Source: JANELJ01 sp024511395 (GTDB taxonomy: Bacteria > Pseudomonadota > Gammaproteobacteria > GRL18). From it: a stretch of 64,000 bases of DNA. Below are positions 29,131 through 38,447 of the stretch, in pieces. A model generated the notes under the pieces. That model did no database searches. It was given only the letters and a program-made list of their open reading frames with translations, and was not told where the DNA came from. The translations under genes and the position numbers were made by a program. The stretch lies in NCBI GenBank assembly GCA_963681975.1, contig OY820613.1, forward strand, positions 1,302,001 through 1,366,000, read 5' to 3'. The first letter of the stretch is position 1, and every line of letters begins with the position of its first letter.

Positions 29131-30004
29131 AAGTAAAATTTGATTTCATAAGAGACGAATCATCACATTATCCGGCAACTGTTTTATGCCAGGTAATGCG
29201 GGTCAGCACATCAGCTTACTATGCCTGGATGAAACGACCAGGTCAGTTGATTACAGCAGAAACACTGCATCTGCATCGTCGTATGAAAGCGCTCTTTAAG
29301 CAAAGCCGTAATAGCTTAGGCAGCCGTGAAATGATGAAGAAATTACGTGAAGAAGGCATTGAAACTGGTCGTTATAAAGTACGTAAGTTAATGAAAACAT
29401 TGAATTTAAAAGTTACTCAAGGCATTGCATACAAAGAAACCACTAAAAGAAACCATAATGATAATGTAGCGGAGAATTTACTCAATCAGAATTTTAATCC
29501 TGTTGCTCCTACTCAGGTTTGGGCCGGAGACATTACGTATTTAAAAACCGGTGAAGTTTGGATGTATTTAGCTATTGTAATGGACTTATACTCACGTCGT
29601 ATTGCTGGCTGGTCTATCAGCAAACGCATGACGACAGACTTGATATGTAAAGCAATGGTAATGGCCTATAACATAAGACAGCCGCCTTTTGGGCTTGTTT
29701 TTCATAGTGATCGAGGTTCACAGTACACCAGTAAGCGATATAGAAAGTTACTGAGTCATTATGGAATACGGGCCAGCATGGGGGATGTAGGCGCTTGTTG
29801 GGATAATTACTGTGGTTGAACGTTTTTTGGTAGTCTTAAGCATGATTGGATATTCAAAATTGCTCAGCCAACTCGTGAGCATATGAAGAAAGATGTTGCA
29901 GCTTACATGAGGTATTACAACCTGGAAAGACTGCATTCAGCAAATGGTGAACAGTCACCAATTAACTATGAAAATTCTCTAAAAAAAGTATCCGGTTGGA
30001 CTTG
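29131..30004 (+). pseudogene. IS3-family OrfB, disrupted near the third catalytic residue
   Basis: The frame is open from about 29131 (family-like 'FIRDESSHYPATVLCQVMRV'). It carries the first two acidic residues ('WAGDITYLKT', 'FHSDRGSQYTS'). At about 29806 two bases replace one, giving 'WDNYCG' and a stop at 29819. A base lost from a T-run just after restores the original frame, so the C-terminus 'FFGSLKHDWIFKIAQPT' follows. The catalytic Glu is lost. Confidence 0.88.
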
Positions 30005-30008
30005 ACCA

Positions 30009-30061
30009 GTGCAATTTTTGATATTTTCCTGCGCAATAGTATTCTCAATTTCACTTAGATT
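30009..30061 (-). pseudogene. Internal fragment of a small unknown gene, between IS3 and IS982
   Basis: This 53-bp piece continues, in frame, the N-terminal coding part at 31083-31255 once IS982 and one AGATT are removed: 'LATN' is followed by 'LSEIENTIAQENIKN'. The gene was therefore hit by IS982 and, further on, by the IS3 element. What lay beyond is not identifiable with confidence. Confidence 0.6.
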
Positions 30062-31082
30062 AACCTGAATTCTGGATAAGAACTAAAAAATATTGAACTA
30101 AATGCCTGTTTCTCGATCAGATCATTTAATGACCAAATCAAATGAATTTGAACAAGGAACAGGCAAGTGACTACTATAGATGAATTGTATTGTAATATTG
30201 ATGATTTCAACCAGTTCTTTTATCCTGAATGGGAAAAAACACTGCTGGAATCCGGTGATAAAAAGAGAAGACGACAAGGTGTAATGAGCCCCGGTGAACT
30301 GATGACTATCCTGATTAACTTTCATCAGTCACATTACAAAGATTTTAAGAGTTATTATTTATGCCATGTGCATCAACATCTTAGGAAAGAGTTTCCAGAT
30401 TTATTGAGCTATAGCCGTTTCCTGTGAGTGATGTCATCGGTACTGGTGCCATTATGCGCTTACTTTACTCATTGCAAAGGAAAGCCCACCGGAATTGCCT
30501 TTGTTGATGCGAGCAGCATTAAAGTATGCCACAACATTCGTATACCCAGGCATAAAGTCTTTGATGGTGTTGCTCAGCGAGGCAAATCGACCATGGGGTG
30601 GTTCTATGGGTTTAAAGTTCACCTGATCATTAATCATAAAGGTGAAATACTGGCCACTAAATTGACGGCGGGTAATGTAGATGACAGAAAACCGGTTCCT
30701 GAAATGGCCAAAGACTTATATGGAAAGCTTTATGGTGACAAAGGCTATGTCTCCAGTCTTTTAAGTGGTGAACTGTTTGAACAGGATGTCGGGCTTATTA
30801 CCCATGTCAGACGAAACATGAAACCACGTGCCATTGCATTGTGGGATAAGATTATGCTGAAAAAACGTTTTATAATTGAAACGGTTAATGATCAGCTAAA
30901 AAATATTACACAGATTGAACATTCACGTCATAGAAGCGTAAGTGGTTTTATGTTGAACCTTATTGGTTCTCTGATTGCCTATTGTCATAAAAAAGACAAG
31001 CCGACAATCAGAATAGATGAGAGTGATATGAAAACTCTCTGTATTTAGGTAAATGACTGGGTTCTTATCCAGATCTCAGGTT
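30062..31082 (+). mobile_element. IS982-family element (1021 bp)
   Basis: The ends are inverted repeats of about 22 bp with two mismatches (AACCTGA..TCTGGATAAGAAC). They are flanked by AGATT at 30057-30061 and 31083-31087. Length and transposase fit the IS982 family. It interrupts the small minus-strand gene whose start is at 31255. Confidence 0.9.
30167..31048 (+). pseudogene. IS982-family transposase with an in-frame TGA
   Basis: A frame of about 293 codons carries the IS982 hallmarks: 'RRRQGVMSPGELMTILINFH', 'FVDASSIKVCHN', 'GWFYGFKVHLIINHKGEI', 'LYGDKGYVS' and 'RFIIETVNDQLKN'. Codon 87 (30425-30427) is TGA, with no frame change on either side, so full-length enzyme is not made. The stop lies before all catalytic residues. 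Confidence 0.9.
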
Positions 31083-31255
31083 AGATTAGTTGCCAGTGAC
31101 GTAAAAGAATGAGCCAGAGTATCCACCGAAGAGGTGCCTTCATGCATGGACTGTTTGATCTGGGCAATGGCCAGATTAAGCATTACCACGGTTTCTTTTA
31201 ACTGACTCCAGTCAAGATCAGGGTTGGCAGAAGATGAACTGATGGTGGATGACAT
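31083..31255 (-). pseudogene. Small unknown gene, N-terminal part cut by IS982
   Basis: From the ATG at 31255 the minus strand encodes MSSTISSSSANPDLDWSQLK followed by ETVVMLNLAIAQIKQSMHEG and TSSVDTLAHSFTSLATN, then enters IS982. The sequence is helical and soluble, without signal peptide. It resembles conserved gammaproteobacterial proteins of unknown function that I cannot name. The gene is transcribed away from prfB. Confidence 0.6.
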
Positions 31256-31488
31256 GATAATTCCTTTACGCCTCGAGTTTTTTTATAAAACGATTTTAAT
31301 CTTTTAAAGTATTGTCATAGATTATAGAACTAAATTTATGATTTTCATCTGGATTATTTAAAAAAAGAATAAAAAATCCTGTTTTTCCAAATAAATGAAT
31401 AAATGTTCGATAAAAGCCTAAGAAAACCCATGATTCTGGTGTAAAATAACAGGTTTTCAATTTAAAGCGAATTAGTGTTTTAGTCATT

Positions 31489-32587
31489 ATGATAGAAGTA
31501 ATAGGCCTGAAATCCAGAATTATCGACATCCGCAAACGTACTGAGTTGCTTAGGGGGTATCTTTGACTATGATGCCCGCAAGGAACAGCTGGAAGAAGTC
31601 AATCTGGAACTGGAATCACCTATAGTCTGGGACAATCCGGAAAATGCCCAGGCCTTAGGTCAGAAAAAGGCATCTCTGGAGAAAATTGTTAATGGTCTGG
31701 GCAAGCTGTTTAACGGCCTGTCGGACATTGATGAACTGCTGGAAATGGCTCTGGCAGAAGATGATGATGAAGCGGTTCAGGACATTATTGATGAACTGGA
31801 TGAACTGGAAAAGGAAGTCTCCGAGCTGGAATTCCGGCGTATGTTTTCCGGAGAAATGGATGCCAATAATGCTTTTATAGATATTCAGGCCGGTTCCGGC
31901 GGTACCGAGGCACAGGACTGGGCGAGTATGCTGCTGCGCATGTATCTGCGCTGGGGTGAAAAAGAAGGTTTTAAAACTGAAGTGCTGGAAGTGACCGACG
32001 GGGATGTAGCAGGTATTAAGGGCGCTACCATCAAGTTTACCGGTGAGTATGCCTTTGGCCTGTTAAGAACAGAAACCGGAGTTCATCGCTTGGTACGTAA
32101 ATCACCCTTTGATTCCAGCAATCGCCGTCATACTTCCTTTGCTTCGGTGTTTGCTTATCCTGAAGTCAGTGATGATATTGATATTGAAATCAATCCGGCA
32201 GACTTGCGTATAGATACCTATCGGGCCAGCGGAGCCGGTGGACAGCACGTTAATAAAACCGATTCCGCCATTCGTATTACTCATGAGCCTACCAATGTGG
32301 TGGTGCAATGTCAGAATGATCGTTCCCAGCATAAGAATAAGGCTGCAGCTATGAAAATGCTTAAGGCCAAGCTGTATGAACTGGAAATACAGAAACGCAA
32401 TGCCGAGAAGCAGGAACAGGAAGAAAATAAGTCCGATATTGGCTGGGGCAGTCAGATACGTTCCTATGTACTGGATCAGTCCAGGATCAAGGATCTGCGT
32501 ACAGGAGTGGAATCCTCCAATACTCAGGCGGTTCTGGACGGGGATTTACGGCCCTTTATAGAAGCTTCCCTGAAGTCCAATTTATAA
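31489..32587 (+). CDS. prfB: Peptide chain release factor 2, programmed +1 frameshift
   Basis: Release factor 2, which ends translation at UGA and UAA. Frame 1 starts at the ATG at 31489 (MIEVIGLKSRIIDIRKRTEL) and reaches CTT-TGA-C at 31561-31567, preceded by AGGGGG, the internal Shine-Dalgarno-like site. Shifting +1 at CTT joins 'DYDARKEQLEEV' and continues to 32587, giving 365 residues. The codon-recognition tripeptide SPF ('RKSPFDSSNRRHTSF') and the catalytic GGQ ('GAGGQHVNKTDSAIR') are present. It is self-regulated: low RF2 favours the shift. lysS follows after 36 bases. Confidence 0.97.
31552..31567 (+). promoter_or_regulatory. prfB programmed +1 frameshift site
   Basis: AGGGGGTATCTTTGAC: the purine-rich stretch pairs with 16S rRNA, the slippery CTT is at 31561-31563 and the in-frame stop TGA at 31564-31566. 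This is the classical arrangement of bacterial RF2 genes. Confidence 0.97.
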
Positions 32588-32626
32588 TATTCAAACTAAT
32601 AAGTTATTATCAAGTGAGATAAGTTG

Positions 32627-34141
32627 ATGTCTGAACCTGAAACAAATGAACAAGCTATAGTCGATGAGAACAAGCTGATTGCACAGCGCCGGGAAAAACT
32701 GGCTCAGCTCAGGGAACAGGGTAATGCCTTCCCCAATCATTTTCGTCGGGATTCACTGGCTGCCAGTTTGCATGCTCAATACGAACAGTATACTAAGGAA
32801 GAACTGGCGGAAAAAAATATCCGTGCTGCCGTGGCTGGCCGTATGATGCTGCAGAGAATTATGGGCAAGGCCAGTTTTGCGACCATCAAGGACATGTCCG
32901 GTACCATTCAGTTATTTGTCCAGCGCGACTCATTACCCGAAGGCTTTTATAATGAACAGTTTAAAAAATGGGACATCGGCGATATTATCGGTGCCGAAGG
33001 GGTACTGTTTAAAACCAAAACCGGTGAACTGTCGGTTAAAGTGGATAAACTGGAACTGGTGACCAAGTCACTGCGTCCCTTACCGGAAAAGTTTAAGGGC
33101 TTATCTGATCAGGAAACCCGTTATCGTCAGCGTTATATTGACCTGATCATGAACGATGAGACCAAACAGACTTTTATCCTGCGTTCAAAAATCATTAATT
33201 TTATCCGTAATTTTATGATCCAGAAAGATTTTATGGAAGTGGAAACACCCATGATGCAGGCCATTCCCGGCGGTGCCACAGCCCGTCCTTTTACGACTTA
33301 CCATAATGCCCTGGATATGGAGCTATACCTGCGTATTGCCCCGGAACTGTATTTAAAACGCCTGGTAGTGGGCGGCTTTGAACGGGTGTTTGAAATCAAC
33401 CGTAACTTTAGAAACGAAGGTCTGTCCACCCGGCATAATCCTGAATTTACCATGATTGAGTTTTATCAGGCCTATGCGGATTACCGGGATTTAATGGATC
33501 TGACCGAAGAAATGCTGCGCGGCCTGGCCAGTGAGGTATTAGGTAAAACCGCTTTTGAATACCAAGGTATGACGGTGGATTTTGGTAAGCCATTCACCCG
33601 TATGAGTGTAAAAGAATCTATTCTGCACTTTAATCCCGAGTTAAGCAAAGCCCAGCTGGATGATATAGAGCAGGCCCGTCAGGTGGCAGAATCTCTGGGG
33701 ATCCCGCTTAAGGAAAGCTATGGTCTGGGCAAGGTGCAGATTGAAATTTTTGAAAAAACGGTTGAACACCGTTTAATGGATCCCACCTTTATTACTGCCT
33801 ATCCAACCAAGGTATCACCTCTGGCCAGACGCAGTGATAATGACCCCTTTGTTACGGATCGCTTTGAATTCTTTGTGGGCGGTCGGGAACTGGCCAATGG
33901 CTTTTCGGAGTTAAATGATCCAGAAGATCAGGCTGAACGTTTCAGAAAGCAGGTGGAAGAAAAAGAAGCCGGGGATGATGAAGCCATGCATTTTGATGAA
34001 GATTATATTGTGGCCCTGGAACATGGTATGCCGCCAACCGCCGGTGAAGGTATCGGCATTGACCGTCTGGTTATGCTGTTAACCGATGCACCTTCAATAC
34101 GTGATGTACTGTTATTCCCTCATATGAGACCGGAAGCCTGA
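32627..34141 (+). CDS. lysS: Lysyl-tRNA synthetase (class II)
   Basis: A 504-residue class II LysRS. The N-terminal OB-fold anticodon-binding domain (about 55-150, 'VAGRMMLQRIMGKASFATIK') is followed by the catalytic domain with motif 2 'RVFEINRNFRNEGLSTRHNPEF' in pattern and motif 3 'GEGIGIDRLVMLLTDAPSIRDV' in pattern. The ATG at 32627 follows a weak ribosome site; a TTG just before is in frame but not needed. The prfB-lysS pairing is common in gammaproteobacteria. Confidence 0.97.
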   Translation: MSEPETNEQAIVDENKLIAQRREKLAQLREQGNAFPNHFRRDSLAASLHAQYEQYTKEELAEKNIRAAVAGRMMLQRIMGKASFATIKDMSGTIQLFVQRDSLPEGFYNEQFKKWDIGDIIGAEGVLFKTKTGELSVKVDKLELVTKSLRPLPEKFKGLSDQETRYRQRYIDLIMNDETKQTFILRSKIINFIRNFMIQKDFMEVETPMMQAIPGGATARPFTTYHNALDMELYLRIAPELYLKRLVVGGFERVFEINRNFRNEGLSTRHNPEFTMIEFYQAYADYRDLMDLTEEMLRGLASEVLGKTAFEYQGMTVDFGKPFTRMSVKESILHFNPELSKAQLDDIEQARQVAESLGIPLKESYGLGKVQIEIFEKTVEHRLMDPTFITAYPTKVSPLARRSDNDPFVTDRFEFFVGGRELANGFSELNDPEDQAERFRKQVEEKEAGDDEAMHFDEDYIVALEHGMPPTAGEGIGIDRLVMLLTDAPSIRDVLLFPHMRPEA

Positions 34142-34177
34142 GTTGTCGTGAGAAATTCTCTTTTAGACGCAAATACC

Positions 34178-34238
34178 GTATCTATTGACCGTACTCCTTG
34201 CTGCCGAAACTTCATCAAGAAGCACAGTCAATGGATAC
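34178..34238. repeat. Short palindromic repeat, 61-bp form
   Basis: The ends GTATCTATTGACC and its near-complement GTCAATGGATAC are inverted. The sequence equals the reverse complement of the repeat at 45381-45490 with 49 internal bases missing, and similarity runs a little into both flanks (TTTAGACGCAAAT). Confidence 0.85.
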
Positions 34239-34245
34239 TCAGCGG

Positions 34246-34297
34246 CTATATTATAGATTCTTCCGGCTTACCAAAATAATAGCCTTGGGTATAATTA
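34246..34297 (-). pseudogene. C-terminal remnant of an EAL-domain protein
   Basis: Directly beside the left end of IS5 copy F the minus strand reads NYTQGYYFGKPEESII and a stop. 'QGYYFGKP' is the conserved end of EAL-domain cyclic-di-GMP phosphodiesterases ('QGYxFxKP'). Nothing else of that domain is in the window. Beyond the IS lies instead an HDOD gene on the same strand, so the DNA between was probably deleted. Confidence 0.6.
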
Positions 34298-35726
34298 GTC
34301 TGCCCTGAATAAAACATAGTGCATTGATTTATAAAGAAATATTTCTTGATTATGGGTGTTAAATTTGCAGGTTTTTGGTAAAATAAGCCTTATTACCTTG
34401 CAAATTTCCAGACCAGAATGAAGCCAAAGAAACAGCCAAAAATACCTCAGGAAGACCTGTTCAGGATGCGCCTTGAAAACATGCTGGACATAAACCATGA
34501 GTTGATTAAGTTATCAAAACACATAGATTGGGAAAGTCCTGATAAAGAATGGGGCGCTCTGTTTGTATCCACTAAAGGTGCTCCTGCCATACGCACTCGA
34601 TTGATTGCAGGATTGCATTACCTGAAACACCTGCATGATTTATCGGATGAACAGGTAGTAAAAGGCTGGACAGAAAATCCGTACTGGCAATATTTTTGTG
34701 GAGAAGAATACTTTCAGCATAAAATGCCTATACACCCTGCGACCATGACCAAATGGCGTAACCGGCCGGGTAAATCAGGCAGTGAAAAATTACTGATTGA
34801 AACCATTAAAGCCGGACTAAAGAGTAAAACCATAAAGCCCGGCAGTTTAAAGAAAGTCACGGTAGATACTACCGTACAGGAAAAGAACATCGCTTTTCCA
34901 ACCGATTCAAAGCTCCTGAACAAAGCCAGAGAAAACCTGGTTAAACTGTCCAAAGAGCACGGTATTAAACTGCGCCAGAACTATAATCGGGTTGGGCCGC
35001 AATATGTACTAATGGCCAGTCGTTATGCACATGCAAAACAGTTTAAACGCATGAAGAAAATGAACAATAAACTGAAATCCCGTTTAGGTCGTGTTAAACG
35101 GGATATTGAACGACAACTGCCCAATTATTCTGTTGATATTCAGTCTCTGTTTGAAGTAGCTCTAAAACAGGCTCAGAAACTGATTGAGCAGGAGCAGCAC
35201 AGTAGAACAAGCTTTACAGTTTACATGCTCCTGAAGTTGAGTGTATCAGTAAAGGCAAGGCTCATAAGCCTTATGAATTTGGTGTCTTATGATGGACACA
35301 CTCTACTGCCACAACTGGAACAGATAAAACAGTTTACAGCCGTACAACCGGAACACTGCTTTGTTGACCGGGGTTATCATGGACATGAAGTAAAAGACAC
35401 TAAAGTTTTTATCTCAGGTCAGAAGCGAGGCGTTACCCGAAGTATTAAAAAGGCATTAAAACGGCGCAGTGCGATTGAGCCTGAAATTGGTCATATGAAA
35501 AATGATGCTCGTTTAGACTGCTGCTACCTCAAAGGCGCAGTCGGTGATGCCATTAATATGGTTATGGTGGCCGCTGGTCATAACTTAAGAAAGAACCTCA
35601 ATAAGCTCCGGCTTTTGTGGCTCAAAATTATTTCCGGTTTGATGGGATATTTTATCAAACCAGAACAATCAGCCGCTTTAAACCTGGCTTGATGTTAGGC
35701 TTAAAACGGTATTATTCAGGTTGAAC
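34298..35726 (+). mobile_element. IS5-family element, copy F (1429 bp, internal deletion)
   Basis: Both ends are complete, but 69 bp are missing compared with copy D: one base near 35203 and 68 bases near 35285. The flanks TAATTA (34292-34297) and TAAATA (35727-35732) differ, and the genes on the two sides do not match up, so this copy may be the product of recombination between two insertions. Confidence 0.93.
34418..35692 (+). pseudogene. IS5-family transposase, deleted but frame-restored (copy F)
   Basis: A 424-residue open frame. A one-base deletion changes the sequence after 'EQEQHS' to 'RTSFTVYMLLKLSVSVKARL', and a 68-bp deletion then returns to the proper frame at 'YDGHTLL'. The three catalytic acids remain, but about 60 residues of the core between the first and second Asp are replaced or lost ('HAPEVECISKGKAHKPYEFG' is gone). 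Activity is unlikely. Confidence 0.85.
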
Positions 35727-36480
35727 TAAATAACTGCTGGGTAATTTCAATTACTTCCATTACAACATCTTCAACTTCACCGGCCAAGCCCAGTTTGCAG
35801 AATGATGGAATGGTATTCCAGTCTATCTGGGCATCCGGATCATCGGTGCCTTTCATGTTTTTCAGCTTGGCGACAATAACCACATCTACATAATCAACTG
35901 TGTCGCTATTATAGCTGTAATTGCTGTGTTCTTTAGCTACCCTGACCATTTCTTCAGAGAAGTTCCAGCTTTTCATAATGGATGTACCAATGGGACCGGA
36001 CAGGCGTTTGAGGAGGGAGGCAAAAATTTCTTTATTCTGTAACAGGGCCGGGATTTCTTCGGCACGGGTTAGGATGGGTAAAGCACCAATATTATGTACC
36101 AGACCGGCCAGCATGGCCTGATCAGGTTTCAGTTTGGTAAAATGGCTGGCCATAACTTAGGCAATAGAGGCTACCTGGGTACTCTGGGACCAGATGGACT
36201 GCATGTATTTTTCAGTAATTGGATGGGTGGCCTGAAAGATCTGTTCCATAGCCATGGTGGTTACCATGGATTTCACCAGTGTGTGTCCCATACGGGTAAT
36301 GGCCTGATCCACCGTTTCGGTTTTCTGGTTGCCGCGCAGTAATGGACTATTGGCTACCTGAATCATCTGGGCAGCAATGGCCGGGTCTTCAGAAATAACG
36401 GTGGCTATCTCTTTGGCACTGGCATCTTCATCGGATACCGCATCACGTATTTTCAGTGCAATTTCTGGCAGGGTAGGCAA
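35727..36480 (-). pseudogene. HDOD-domain protein, nonsense mutation and IS5 truncation
   Basis: The first part (36480-36157) starts with 'LPTLPEIALKIRDAVSDEDA' and includes 'ISEDPAIAAQMIQVANSPLL' and 'AITRMGHTLVKSMV', an HDOD domain as found in signalling proteins. It is stopped by TAA at 36154-36156 with no frame change. The second part goes on with 'MLAGLVHNIGALPIL' until the IS5 end supplies the stop. The only start seen is TTG at 36480, so the first residues may also be missing. It lies 18 bases after ygfZ on the same strand. Confidence 0.85.
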
Positions 36481-36498
36481 TAATTTAGCATGCCTGTT

Positions 36499-37548
36499 TT
36501 ATTCAGTTGCAACAGAATAGGGCAGATTCTGTATGTTTAACGGCTGCTGCATGGCCTCGTCCAGGAAAATATCCTGCCTGTCAACGGCATCATTGGTGAT
36601 AACGGCCAGCAGAGTCACTTCTCCCGAGGCGGAGAATTGTGCATCGACAATATTGCCTGCACCCTGACCGCTGGTTGAGGAGGAGGAATAGAGGCTGGCA
36701 CCAGGTTCCGGCAGTGTTTCACTCTGACAGTGTGCCAGATACATACGGCGTTTTAATTTGCCCAAGTACTGCATGCGGGCGATGACTTCCTGGCCGGTAT
36801 AACAGCCTTTTTTGAAGTTAACCCCATTGAAGTGCTGCAGATTGACCATTTGAGGAATAAAGCTGTCAGCGGTCTGAGGAAAAACATTGGGTATGCCGGC
36901 TTTAATATTCAGCAGACGCCACTGTTGAGTAGAAAGTAGTTCAGCCTGCCCGGTTAATGAGCTCCATAAAGCTTGAATGGCATCAAAATAGCCCAGACAT
37001 TCAAAACGAGGTATATCCCCGGCCAGACGCAGCAGAAGCATATCATTGTGCTGAGTGACCATATTGGTCTGCTCAGGAATAGTAAAGCCGGCATTCTGCA
37101 ACACCTGTTCGGCATTATTTCCGGCCAGACCGATTTTTATAATATCATCACTGACATCGTTAAGTTCGACCTTACTCATCAGAATAAACATTTTCAGACG
37201 TTTAATATTCTCCGCCAGCAGTCCGTAAGGCAGTTGCAGTAACAGGCTGTCATGATTTTGTATATTATTCTGTATAATATGAAACAGGGCACGCATACGG
37301 CCTTTAGGTGTACACAGGGCACTAAGTTGAGACAGGCTGGAACTGATTGCATTTATATCATTGGTTAACTGCCCCTGAAGATAGGTCAGTCGATCATCAC
37401 CGCTGACTTCCATAATGCCCAGCCAGGACAGATCGGTCAGATACAGCTCCTCCTCAGGAAGACCTGAGGAGGAATCATTGATCACTTCTCTGTCTGAGTT
37501 AAAATTAAGGCCGGTTTCATTTAAATAATCGATCCATTTATTCGTCAT
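36499..37548 (-). CDS. ygfZ: tRNA-modifying protein YgfZ (folate-binding, Fe-S maintenance)
   Basis: A 349-residue member of the YgfZ/GcvT-like family, needed for the upkeep of some iron-sulfur enzymes such as the tRNA methylthiotransferase MiaB. It has the family signature 'KGCYTGQE' (247-254) with its conserved Cys, and the tetrahydrofolate-binding region around 'LQGQLTNDI' (57-65). It is transcribed away from the sdh operon, the usual gammaproteobacterial arrangement, with 65 bases between the two starts. Confidence 0.93.
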   Translation of the reverse strand: MTNKWIDYLNETGLNFNSDREVINDSSSGLPEEELYLTDLSWLGIMEVSGDDRLTYLQGQLTNDINAISSSLSQLSALCTPKGRMRALFHIIQNNIQNHDSLLLQLPYGLLAENIKRLKMFILMSKVELNDVSDDIIKIGLAGNNAEQVLQNAGFTIPEQTNMVTQHNDMLLLRLAGDIPRFECLGYFDAIQALWSSLTGQAELLSTQQWRLLNIKAGIPNVFPQTADSFIPQMVNLQHFNGVNFKKGCYTGQEVIARMQYLGKLKRRMYLAHCQSETLPEPGASLYSSSSTSGQGAGNIVDAQFSASGEVTLLAVITNDAVDRQDIFLDEAMQQPLNIQNLPYSVATE

Positions 37549-37613
37549 TTTGTTGATCTACTCTCATTTAGGTATATGCTTTAGACATATAATGTCATTC
37601 AAGAGAATTTTCA

Positions 37614-38018
37614 ATGCATTCAAGTGTTCATTCTGCTGTTCGTACTGCTAAAAATCGGCCAAAAAACCTGAATCTACTGAGTGTCCGTTTCCCTCTGTCG
37701 GCAGTTATGTCAGTGGGTCACCGGGCGTCCGGTATTTTATTATTCTTGGCGTTGCCTTACTTTTTATATCTTCTGCAATTATCCCTGTCCGGTGAAAACG
37801 GTTTTCTGCAGGTTAAAAATAATTTAAACAGTACCTGGCTGAAAATGCTAATGCTGGTATTTATCTGGGCACTGGCCCATCATTTTATTGCCGGCATCCG
37901 TTATTTTCTGCTTGATATGGATATTGGTATTGAACGGCAGACGGCTCAGAAATCGGCTTTGCTGGTAATGATACTGGGTGTTCTGGTGACCGCAATAGCG
38001 GCTTTCTTTTTATTTTGA
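37614..38018 (+). CDS. sdhC: Succinate dehydrogenase cytochrome b556 subunit
   Basis: A 134-residue inner-membrane subunit with three membrane segments (about 33-52, 78-98, 108-131). It shows 'SVGHRASGILLF' (quinone-site region) and 'LAHHFIAGIRYFLLD', with the haem-ligand His near residue 89. With SdhD it anchors SdhAB and passes electrons to ubiquinone. It is the first gene of sdhC-D-A-B-E. Confidence 0.95.
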   Translation: MHSSVHSAVRTAKNRPKNLNLLSVRFPLSAVMSVGHRASGILLFLALPYFLYLLQLSLSGENGFLQVKNNLNSTWLKMLMLVFIWALAHHFIAGIRYFLLDMDIGIERQTAQKSALLVMILGVLVTAIAAFFLF

Positions 38019-38069
38019 GTATTTTTTGAGTAATAGTTTTGACTAAATATAAGTTAGGAGTCTAACTGA

Positions 38070-38414
38070 ATGTCATATCAGGCAAAAGGCCTGCAGGCCT
38101 GGCTATTGCAGCGTTTAACTGGTGTATTTATGGCGCTGTATATCCTCTATGTACTGGGTGTTGTGGTATTTTCTGAAAGCATGAATTATCAGCAATGGAG
38201 TGGCTGGCTGTCGCATCCGCTGATGAATACGGCTACCGGTCTGTTTTTTCTAACTCTGGCCTACCATGCCTGGGTGGGAATGCGTGATATTGTTATTGAC
38301 TATGTACCCCATGATGCACTTCGTTTGCTGGTTCTGACCCTTATCAGTCTGTTTCTGATCAGTTCAAGTCTTTATATGCTGAAAATTCTGTTTTCCCTGA
38401 CGCTGATCGTTTAA
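38070..38414 (+). CDS. sdhD: Succinate dehydrogenase membrane anchor subunit
   Basis: A 114-residue protein with three membrane segments. The second contains 'LTLAYHAWVGMRDIVIDYV', the conserved haem/quinone His region, and the N-terminal 'LQAWLLQRLTGVFMALYIL' is typical. A ribosome site TTAGGAG precedes the ATG. It forms the membrane part of complex II with SdhC. Confidence 0.95.
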   Translation: MSYQAKGLQAWLLQRLTGVFMALYILYVLGVVVFSESMNYQQWSGWLSHPLMNTATGLFFLTLAYHAWVGMRDIVIDYVPHDALRLLVLTLISLFLISSSLYMLKILFSLTLIV

Positions 38415-38447
38415 TGATTACTTTAATATTCCCGGAGAAAGTCTGTA

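Larger units (their letters stand above)
27342..29136 (+). pseudogene. IS3-family OrfA, split by IS5 and with a stop codon
   Basis: The start (27342-27425) encodes 'MGQKRTYKQYSKEYKEEVVA' then 'LVPEQGYL'. After IS5 copy E it continues with 'VPETAKSLGIASNILSRWK', the helix-turn-helix, meets TAA at about 29002-29004, and ends in the coiled coil 'LKRLRKEVKNLRMEKEILKK'. The stop sits where a Gln codon (CAA) is plausible. Frame and helix-turn-helix show it is the OrfA partner of the OrfB that follows. Confidence 0.85.
27280..30008 (+). mobile_element. IS3-family element interrupted by IS5 copy E
   Basis: The left end from about 27280 and the right end to about 30008 share an imperfect inverted repeat (GTCTAATAGAACTGGACAC against GTCAAGTCCAACCGGATAC). 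Without the nested IS5 (1498 bp plus 6-bp duplication) it is about 1225 bp, normal for the family. No clear 3-bp target duplication is seen. orfA and orfB are both damaged. Confidence 0.85.

Noticed and set aside
30009..31488. A defence or other specialised island between recJ and prfB
   Set aside because: All content is explained by IS3, IS5, IS982 and one broken small gene.
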